Assembly (NCBI GenBank): GCA_007132975.1
Contig: SLNO01000010.1
Span: 1 to 49,387, forward strand
Direction: 5' to 3'
Length of the DNA: 49,387 nt
DNA from: Balneolales bacterium
Lineage (GTDB): Bacteria; Bacteroidota; Rhodothermia; Balneolales; Natronogracilivirgulaceae
Shown: piece after piece, positions 43,231-49,387 of the stretch
Layout: every line of letters begins with the position of its first letter
Numbering within the stretch: the first letter of the stretch is position 1
Made by a program: the position numbers and the translations under genes
Notes under the pieces: model-generated
The model's database searches: none
Told to the model about the DNA's origin: nothing
What the model saw: only the letters and a program-made list of their open reading frames with translations

Positions 43231-43694
43231 GTAAAATAGTTTGACAGGTTGAAAGTCCGTTGGTACGTTCGCTTCCCAGGCCAGCAAATCGGCAGGGGGC
43301 AGAAAAGCCTGGAAAGAACAGGCAGACAGGATTGCCCGCCTTGAGCGGGCTGTGCCAGGAGTGGTCCTGATGTAAAGAGTTATCCTGTATTAAAATGTAC
43401 TTTACTGCAGCAAGGAACTCAAGCGTATTCATCGATTTTCAGCCGTATCCACAAGAAAATTTACGAGAAGTGGGCTGCTTTAATGATTTTTGCCGGGATG
43501 AGCTGGCACTGGGGCCTGCAACGTTCCGCTCCAGGGAGCCTGGCGGGTTGGTGGTTTCTGCCGTTCCGGACGGATGATGCCGTGTCAACTTTGCCTTCCT
43601 TGCTGGCTGGTATTGAAAGCTGGCACTTTCGGCTTGCCGCGCCGAAGACTATATTCGGTATGGGAACACGGACCAAAAGCTCAGGAGAATGACC
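43231..43694. other. Divergent intergenic region phosphoesterase / hut operon
   Basis: 464 bp with no supported gene. Contains a hairpin GCCCGC-CTTGA-GCGGGC (43334-43350) and an inverted CCAGGC / GCCTGG pair around 43277-43311 on the phosphoesterase side. On the hut side the AGGAG ribosome site (43683-43687) precedes hutU. No HutC or other operator could be identified. Long enough to hold regulated promoters for both sides. Confidence 0.45.
43334..43350. repeat. GCCCGC-CTTGA-GCGGGC hairpin
   Basis: Perfect 6-bp GC stem with a 5-nt loop, about 105 bp upstream of the phosphoesterase start and oriented within its probable leader. No T-run. Confidence 0.35.
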
Positions 43695-45431
43695 ATGACG
43701 AGGGAAAATTTGCACAAGTGGCCCATCAGGGCGCCGCACGGACCTGACCTTTCCTGCAAGGGATGGCACCAGGAGGCGGCCATGCGGATGCTGATGAACA
43801 ACCTGGATCAGGAGGTGGCCGAGAAGCCGGAGGAACTGATCGTATACGGCGGCACCGGCAAGGCGGCGCGCAACTGGGAGTGCTACCGGCGGATCATCGA
43901 AACCTTGAAGCGGCTGGAGAACGACGAGACCTTGCTTGTGCAGAGCGGCAAGCCGGTGGGGGTGTTCCGGACGCACGACGAGGCCCCGCGGGTGCTGATC
44001 TCCAACGCGCAGCTTGTCCCCCGATGGGCCACATGGAAGGAGTTCCGGCGGCTGGAGGAGCTCGGGCTTACCATGTACGGACAGATGACGGCCGGGTCAT
44101 GGATCTATATCGGTAGCCAGGGCATCCTGCAGGGAACCTACGAGACCTTCGCCTCCTGCGCGCAGAAGTATTTCGGCGGGTCGCTGGCCGGACGCCTGGT
44201 GCTCACAGCCGGCCTTGGCGGCATGGGCGGGGCGCAACCGCTGGCCGCCACGCTGAACGGCGGTGTCTGCCTGGCTGTGGAAGTGGATGAGGCCAGGGTC
44301 CGCAAGCGGGTGGAGACCGGGTATTGCGACCATATTTCGCACGACCTGGACGAGGCGCTGGATCGGGTGCTGCGGGCGAAAAAGGCCGGCGAGGCGGTGT
44401 CGGTCGGGCTGGTAGGCAACATCGCCGAGGTGATGCCGGAGATCGTGCAGCGCGCAGAGTCGGACCACGGGCTGCTGCCGGATATCGTCACCGACCAGAC
44501 GTCGGCGCATGACCTGCGCGAGGGGTACATCCCGGCCGGGCATACGCTTGAGGAAGCGACGGAACTTCGCAAGCGCGACCCCGAGGGCTATGACGAAAAA
44601 GTGCTGGACTCCATGGTGACGCACGTCCGGGCGATGCTGGAGCTGAAAAAGCACGGAACGGTGGTTTTTGATTACGGAAACAACCTGCGCGGACAGGTGG
44701 CGGACTTCCGGGGGATGGCGGATGCGTTCGAAATCCCGGGTTTCGTGCCCGAGTTCATCCGGCCTTTGTTTTGCAAAGGGTCGGGTCCGTTCCGCTGGGC
44801 GGCGCTTTCTGGCGATCCGGAAGACATCCGGCGTACCGACCGGGCCGTGCTTGAGACATTCCCGGAGAAAGAGCATCTGGCGCGCTGGATCCGGAAAGCC
44901 GGCGAGAAAGTGACATTCCAGGGGTTGCCCTCGCGGATCTGCTGGCTGGAGTACGGCGAGCGGGCCGTGATGGGAGCGAGATTTAATGAGCTGGTGGAAT
45001 CGGGTGAGGTTAAGGCGCCGATCGTCATCGGGCGGGACCATCTCGATACGGGCTCGGTCGCATCCCCCAACAGGGAAACGGAAGGGATGCGGGACGGGTC
45101 GGATGCGATCGCGGACTGGCCGCTGCTGAACGCCCTTCTCAACACGGCCTGCGGGGCCAGCTGGGTTTCGCTGCACCATGGCGGGGGTGTGGGCATCGGG
45201 TATTCGATCCATGCCGGCATGGTATGCGTGGCGGATGGCACGGATTCGGGTGCGAGGCGCCTTGAGCGGGTGCTGACGGCCGATCCCGGTACGGGCGTCA
45301 TGCGGCACGCCGATGCGGGATACGAGGAGGCGGTCCACACGGCGCGGGAACGCGGCGTGGACCTGCCGATGGTGGATGGCATGGCGGATAACAAGAACAG
45401 CAATGGCTCAGAGGCGCGCAATGACGATTGA
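43695..45431 (+). CDS. hutU: Urocanate hydratase (urocanase)
   Basis: Second step of histidine breakdown: urocanate plus water to imidazolone propionate, using tightly bound NAD. 578 residues minus two: I chose ATG 43695 because AGGAG lies seven bases before it, while ATG 43689 would overlap that site. Seen: [48 protein letters not shown] (NAD site), [38 protein letters not shown] with the conserved Cys, and [17 protein letters not shown]. First gene of the hut operon. Confidence 0.98.
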   Translation: MTRENLHKWPIRAPHGPDLSCKGWHQEAAMRMLMNNLDQEVAEKPEELIVYGGTGKAARNWECYRRIIETLKRLENDETLLVQSGKPVGVFRTHDEAPRVLISNAQLVPRWATWKEFRRLEELGLTMYGQMTAGSWIYIGSQGILQGTYETFASCAQKYFGGSLAGRLVLTAGLGGMGGAQPLAATLNGGVCLAVEVDEARVRKRVETGYCDHISHDLDEALDRVLRAKKAGEAVSVGLVGNIAEVMPEIVQRAESDHGLLPDIVTDQTSAHDLREGYIPAGHTLEEATELRKRDPEGYDEKVLDSMVTHVRAMLELKKHGTVVFDYGNNLRGQVADFRGMADAFEIPGFVPEFIRPLFCKGSGPFRWAALSGDPEDIRRTDRAVLETFPEKEHLARWIRKAGEKVTFQGLPSRICWLEYGERAVMGARFNELVESGEVKAPIVIGRDHLDTGSVASPNRETEGMRDGSDAIADWPLLNALLNTACGASWVSLHHGGGVGIGYSIHAGMVCVADGTDSGARRLERVLTADPGTGVMRHADAGYEEAVHTARERGVDLPMVDGMADNKNSNGSEARNDD

Positions 45432-45587
45432 TATATGCGGCCCGGGAGGCCGTTACGGAAAAACTTACGCCGGTGGGATAGAGAACTCGATTGGATGTTG
45501 AACCTTGCGCCGGAATCTTGCGCCCATTGAAGCGTGGCTGACCTGGCGAGAGACCCATCCACAATAAAAAGTTTAATAAAACACAAA

Positions 45588-47270
45588 ATGGAACAAACAC
45601 GGATAACGATTGACCGGTTGTATAATGACCTCGGGAAGGAGATCCGGCGGTTGGATGGGGATCGGGCGGCGCTGCAGCGCTCGCGGCAGATTGTGGACCG
45701 GGCACTCGGAGACGGCAACCCGTACTACGGCATCAACACCGGGTTTGGAGCGCTGGCGCAGAAGCGGATAGGGACGGGCGACCTTTCGCGGCTGCAGACC
45801 AACCTGCTGCTGAGCCATGCGGTGGGTGTGGGCCCGCCGGTGCCGCTTGAGATATCGCGCCTGATGCTGCAGCTCAAGCTCTGCACGCTCGGGCTGGGCT
45901 ACTCGGGCGTGTCGATGTCCACATTCGACCGGTTGCTTTATTTTATAAAGCACGATCTGGTGCCGGTGGTGCCGTCGCGCGGAAGCCTGGGGGCGTCGGG
46001 AGATCTGGCCCCGCTGGCGCATATGTCGCTTCCGCTGATCGGCGAAGGGTTTTTTTGGAGCGATGGGTATGGCAACGTTGATAGTGCCTTGAGGGGTGCT
46101 GGAAATGAGCGTGGAAGGGGTGCGGGGAATGAGAGCGGAATGAGTGCCGGGAGTGGGGGCAGGACGGGTTCTGGAAGCGGAAGTGGGAGAGGTGCTGTTA
46201 GCGGGAACATGACGGGTTTCGGAAACAGTGCTGGTTCCGGGAAATGGGCGCAAGTTCCCGCGGCAGAGGTGCTGAAGGAGCACGGACTGGAGCCGGTGGC
46301 GCTGCAACCCAAGGACGGATTGGCGCTGATCAACGGCACGCAGCTCATGTCGGCGTACGGGGCGTGGGTGCTGTACCGGAGCAACCACCTGGTGCGCATG
46401 GCCGACCTGATCGCGGCCATGAGCCTGGAGGCGCTGCAGGGGAGCAGCGTGCCATTTGACGAGCGCATCCACCGGCTGCGTCCGCATCCGGGACAGCTGG
46501 AGGTGGCGGAGAATGTGCGCAGCCTGCTGGTAAACAGTGAAATACTGGAGAGCCATCGTCATTGCGGCAAGGTTCAGGATCCCTACTGCCTGCGGTGTGT
46601 GCCGCAGGTGCACGGGGCCAGCCGGGATGCGTTGCGCTACAGCAAGCAGGTAATCCAGACCGAACTGAATTCGGTGAACGACAATCCGCTGGTGCTGGAG
46701 AACGGCGATATCGTCAGCGGCGGTAATTTCCACGGGCAGCCCCTGGCGCTGGCCATGGACCACGCCGCGGTGGCGCTTGCGGAGCTTGGCAGCATTTCGG
46801 AGCGGCGCACGTATCTGCTGCTGGAGGGCCACGACGGCCTTCCCAAATTGCTGATGCAGGAGACGGGGATCAACTCCGGGTTCATGATCCCGCAGTACAC
46901 GGCGGCGTCGCTGGTGTCCGAGAACAAGATCCTGGCGCACCCGGCCTCGGTCGACTCCATCCCCACCAGCCTGGGACAGGAAGACCATGTGAGCATGGGC
47001 AGCATTTCGGCGCTCAAGCTCCTGCAGGTGTTTGAAAACGTGGAGGTGGTGCTGGCCATTGAGCTGCTCACGGCGGCGCAGGCGCTCGATTTCCGCAAAC
47101 CGCTGAAACCGGGCCGGGGCGTGCTGGCGGCGCACGAGTATCTGCGTTCGGTGATCCCGCATCTTGAGGAAGACCGCTTCATGCGAAGTGAAATCGACCG
47201 GGGTATCGAAATGTTGCGGGATCCTGAAATGATAACCACAGTGGAGGGGGGATGCCAACGTCTGAATTGA
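45588..47270 (+). CDS. hutH: Histidine ammonia-lyase with a Gly/Ser-rich insertion
   Basis: Deaminates histidine to urocanate. 560 residues from ATG 45588; the family is about 505-515. The MIO cofactor triad Ala136-Ser137-Gly138 is in GSLGASGDLAPLAHMSLPL. The active-site Tyr is in YYGINTGFG, and later motifs NGTQLMSAYG, SVNDNPLVLENG, GGNFHGQPLA and GQEDHVSMG are intact. Residues about 159-220 are an extra Gly/Ser/Asn/Arg-rich stretch placed in a surface loop between LIGEGFFW and QVPAAEVLKEHGLEPVAL. The core looks fully functional. The frame upstream of 45588 is not used. Confidence 0.96.
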   Translation: MEQTRITIDRLYNDLGKEIRRLDGDRAALQRSRQIVDRALGDGNPYYGINTGFGALAQKRIGTGDLSRLQTNLLLSHAVGVGPPVPLEISRLMLQLKLCTLGLGYSGVSMSTFDRLLYFIKHDLVPVVPSRGSLGASGDLAPLAHMSLPLIGEGFFWSDGYGNVDSALRGAGNERGRGAGNESGMSAGSGGRTGSGSGSGRGAVSGNMTGFGNSAGSGKWAQVPAAEVLKEHGLEPVALQPKDGLALINGTQLMSAYGAWVLYRSNHLVRMADLIAAMSLEALQGSSVPFDERIHRLRPHPGQLEVAENVRSLLVNSEILESHRHCGKVQDPYCLRCVPQVHGASRDALRYSKQVIQTELNSVNDNPLVLENGDIVSGGNFHGQPLALAMDHAAVALAELGSISERRTYLLLEGHDGLPKLLMQETGINSGFMIPQYTAASLVSENKILAHPASVDSIPTSLGQEDHVSMGSISALKLLQVFENVEVVLAIELLTAAQALDFRKPLKPGRGVLAAHEYLRSVIPHLEEDRFMRSEIDRGIEMLRDPEMITTVEGGCQRLN

Positions 47271-48799
47271 GCAAGCAACAGTGTGAAAGAGTTGATGATG
47301 GGCCTGCGGCGGTTGGCGCCAGCGCGGTGACCGAGATGGATATCCCAAAGGGGACCGTTGTGACCAGTGAAAAGAGGCGCACTGCCGTGGAACCGGATCC
47401 CGAAGCGAAACCCAGGACCAAGCCAAAACGGAATGGCGAGCGTTACCGCCTGCTGCAAAACATTGGCGCGCTTGCCGTCTGCCCGATGCAGGGTGGACAG
47501 GCGCACATCCACCTGATACGTAATGCCGTCGTTTTGTGGAAAGGGGACACCATCCAGTATGCCGGCGGGCAGCGGGAGCTTCGGGAGTGGTACCGCTCAC
47601 GGGACATAGCGAGTGAGGATGGCCTTGTGCCGCTTTCCGGACAGACCGAAGTCTTTGATGCCGGCGGACGTCTGGTGATCCCCGGGCTGGTGGACTGTCA
47701 CACGCATCTGGCATTTGGCGGCTGGCGTCCCGATGAATTCGAAATGCGGTCCCTGGGTAAAACCTACGAGGAGATTGCGGCCTCCGGCGGGGGTATTCTC
47801 AGTACCATGAAAGCAACGCGGGAGGCGTCTGAGGATGAACTGCTGGATAAAAGTGCCGGTTTGCTGCACCGCATGCTCTCCCTGGGGGTGACGACCGTCG
47901 AGTGCAAAAGCGGGTATGGATTGCGGATGGAAGATGAGCTGAAGCAGTTGCGCGTTTACAGCCGGCTCAGGATGCAGTCGCCGGTCCGGATCATGAGTAC
48001 CTTTCTGGGCGCGCACGCCATCCCGCCGGAATATAGTGATAACCGTGACGGATATATATCGGCGGTCATCGACGAGATGATCCCGGCGGTGGTGGAGCAC
48101 AAACTGGCTACTTTCTGCGATGTTTTTGCTGATGCGCCGGCCTTCACGCAGGAGGAGGCACGGCGGATACTTGTCGCCGCCAGCGAGGCCGGCCTCATCC
48201 CCAAGATCCATGCCGATCAGTTGACATCGGCGGGCGGTGCGGAGCTTGCCGCCGAGGTCGGCGCGATTTCGGCGGACCATCTGGAGTGCATCTCGGATAT
48301 GGGCATTGCGGCGATGAAGAAAGCCGGGACCATCGCGGTGAGCTTGCCGCTGGCGACCTGGTACCTGCGCAAGAAGCCGCTGCCGGCGCGCGAGCTGATC
48401 CGAGTGGGCGTGCCCGTGGCCGTATCCACCGATTTCAACCCGGGATCGGCACCCAGTTATCATCTGCCGCTGGCCATGCACATGGCGTGTACGCTGCAGC
48501 ACATGTCGCCGTCCGAGGCGCTGAAGGGGGCGACCATCTACGCGGCGGCGGCCCTCGGGCTGGACGGTGTCACCGGCTCGGTGGAAGCCGGAAAAAAAGC
48601 CGATTTTGTGGAAATAGAGGCGGAGGACGGAGTCTATCGGCGCGGTGGCAGGGAAAGGCCTGGCATGAAGAGCGCCAATGACGAGGCGATGGAAAACCCG
48701 GTCAATCAATGGATGTACCACTTCCAGCCAAACAGTGCTGTACGCGTCTGGGTTGGTGGTCAGTGTGTTGTCAATGAAGCAGACGAAAAAACCCTCTAA
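47252..48799 (+). CDS. hutI: Imidazolonepropionase with N-terminal extension
   Basis: Third step of histidine breakdown: opens imidazolone propionate to formiminoglutamate. Amidohydrolase with metal-binding HTH pair His150/His152 in DCHTHLAFGG, TFLGAHAIP, IPKIHADQL and STDFNPGSAP (Asp). 515 residues against about 405-420 usual. About 65 polar residues precede the first family motif (YRLLQNIGALAVCP), and a loop near the C-terminus (RRGGRERPGMKSANDE) is also enlarged. The ATG overlaps the hutH 3' end by 19 bp with GGAGG just before it, implying coupling. Later starts (47336) cannot be excluded. Confidence 0.95.
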   Translation: MPTSELSKQQCERVDDGPAAVGASAVTEMDIPKGTVVTSEKRRTAVEPDPEAKPRTKPKRNGERYRLLQNIGALAVCPMQGGQAHIHLIRNAVVLWKGDTIQYAGGQRELREWYRSRDIASEDGLVPLSGQTEVFDAGGRLVIPGLVDCHTHLAFGGWRPDEFEMRSLGKTYEEIAASGGGILSTMKATREASEDELLDKSAGLLHRMLSLGVTTVECKSGYGLRMEDELKQLRVYSRLRMQSPVRIMSTFLGAHAIPPEYSDNRDGYISAVIDEMIPAVVEHKLATFCDVFADAPAFTQEEARRILVAASEAGLIPKIHADQLTSAGGAELAAEVGAISADHLECISDMGIAAMKKAGTIAVSLPLATWYLRKKPLPARELIRVGVPVAVSTDFNPGSAPSYHLPLAMHMACTLQHMSPSEALKGATIYAAAALGLDGVTGSVEAGKKADFVEIEAEDGVYRRGGRERPGMKSANDEAMENPVNQWMYHFQPNSAVRVWVGGQCVVNEADEKTL

Positions 48800-48809
48800 C
48801 AATGGTATC

Positions 48810-49387
48810 ATGGGTAAAAATGATGTGAGGATAGGTGATTTGTTGCGCTTGGAGGAAGCGCCGCACGACCTTGAAAAAGGTGTAGAGAAGCCCTCGTTCA
48901 TCATGATCGGATGTCCCGTGGATGAAGGGGTGATACGCAACGGAGGCAGACCGGGTGCATCGCAGGCGCCGCCGCTTATCCGCAAGTATCTGTCCAAAAT
49001 GACTCCCCCGCCGGATATGGTAGATGCGTTTACCAGTTTGCTGCGCAACGGAAGGGATTTGGGGGATGTGCCGCAGGCCGGGATGGAAGAGATGCAGGAG
49101 GAACTGTCATCGCGTGTGGCGCCATTCATTGCCGGAGGAGTGCCGGTTGTCATCCTTGGTGGCGGACACGAAACTGCCTATGGGCATTACCTGGCGTATC
49201 GAAAAGCGCAGCAGCCGCACCATATCCTCAATATTGATGCCCACTGCGATGTGCGCCCATTAAAAAACGGAGCTGGGCATTCAGGCAGTCCGTTTCGCCA
49301 GATTTTGGAGGATCAGGACAGCATGTGCCTGTCATATAATGTCATGGGGCTTCAGCCGCAGTCCGTCTCGCGGGATCATGTGGCATA
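48810..49387 (+). CDS. hutG: Formimidoylglutamase, N-terminal part
   Basis: Ureohydrolase (arginase family) that cleaves formiminoglutamate to glutamate and formamide, the last step of the pathway. The gene runs off the window; 192 codons are visible. Mn-binding motifs: GGGHETAYGH (His120) and NIDAHCDVRP (Asp143, His145, Asp147). The N-terminal GCPVDEGVIRNGGRPGASQAP is the family's substrate-loop region. Starts 10 bp after hutI. The path histidine, urocanate, imidazolone propionate, formiminoglutamate, glutamate is thus complete in one operon. Confidence 0.93.
   Translation, partial: MGKNDVRIGDLLRLEEAPHDLEKGVEKPSFIMIGCPVDEGVIRNGGRPGASQAPPLIRKYLSKMTPPPDMVDAFTSLLRNGRDLGDVPQAGMEEMQEELSSRVAPFIAGGVPVVILGGGHETAYGHYLAYRKAQQPHHILNIDAHCDVRPLKNGAGHSGSPFRQILEDQDSMCLSYNVMGLQPQSVSRDHVA

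Noticed and set aside
43231..43694. Protein-coding gene in the gap before hutU
   Set aside because: The available frames (for example 43395-43577) have no conserved-looking sequence or ribosome site, and stop codons break all frames within about 180 bp.
45573..47714. 713-codon minus-strand frame opposite hutH and hutI
   Set aside because: Spans two well supported plus-strand genes and the low-complexity insertion. Its product is His/Arg/Pro/Gln-rich with no recognisable domain.
47597..49153. 518-codon minus-strand frame opposite hutI and hutG
   Set aside because: Antisense shadow of two enzymes with intact metal-binding motifs; no start context or domain.

Overview
The window is a gene-dense chromosomal segment with no rRNA, tRNA, phage, transposase or CRISPR array that I could see. 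Gene content and style point to a Balneolota/Rhodothermota-type relative of the Bacteroidota. The evidence is PorV-like barrels with 'NPAA/NPAG' N-termini, a stand-alone GT5 'glycogen synthase' domain followed by a DUF4270-like lipoprotein, a DnaX without a zinc module, and a baeRF-type protein. Shine-Dalgarno motifs are used only in part. The lineage is inferred from the proteins, not tested.

Layout. 1-3.5 kb: glycogen/alpha-glucan genes (glgB 3' part, malQ, GT5-like protein). 3.5-7.4 kb: envelope trio (lipoprotein, beta-barrel, TPR protein). 7.5-8.8 kb: rho with a strong leader hairpin. 8.9-13.2 kb (minus): PorV-like barrel, miaA, purS, purQ, lptB, rhodanese. 13.5-16.9 kb (plus): dnaN, SAM hydroxide adenosyltransferase, STAS-like protein, methyltransferase. 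17.0-21.2 kb (minus): amn, GNAT, radC, argS. 21.5-26.7 kb (plus): peroxiredoxin, topA, unknown protein, porin. 26.9-32.6 kb (minus): HsdR_N-like protein, pepP, dnaX, ybaB, recR. 32.9-38.0 kb (minus): phosphate operon pstS-pstC-pstA-pstB-phoU. A divergent Na/Pi cotransporter with a PhoU-like tail shares its control region, which holds four tandem 7-mers at an 11-bp period, a clear Pho-box array. 40.1-43.2 kb (minus): baeRF7-like protein and a Tat-type metallophosphoesterase. 43.7 kb to the end: histidine utilisation operon hutU-hutH-hutI-hutG (cut off), which takes histidine to glutamate.

Main discovery candidate. Five copies (three loci) of a 95-100 bp hairpin element lie in purS|purQ (one), pstC|pstA (two in tandem) and bcp|topA (two in tandem). 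All point with transcription. All carry a conserved 3' module (TATRAATC box, then TTTTAAACAS) that stops exactly at the A of the next start codon. Four of the five units begin with ATGAA, and every unit is followed by ATGAA, so each unit appears inserted at, or duplicated from, a start codon. At pstC|pstA the outer ATGAA still overlaps the pstC stop as ATGA, which suggests the array split an ancestral translationally coupled junction. Stem sequences differ between subfamilies on both arms together, so pairing seems to be what is conserved.

Secondary themes: several conserved enzymes (HutH, PstB, HutI, DnaX, the HsdR_N-like protein) carry Gly/Ser/Pro/Thr-rich insertions or extensions. There are also CCGGC-type intergenic hairpins and a possible A9-slippage small gene at 15.4-15.6 kb.
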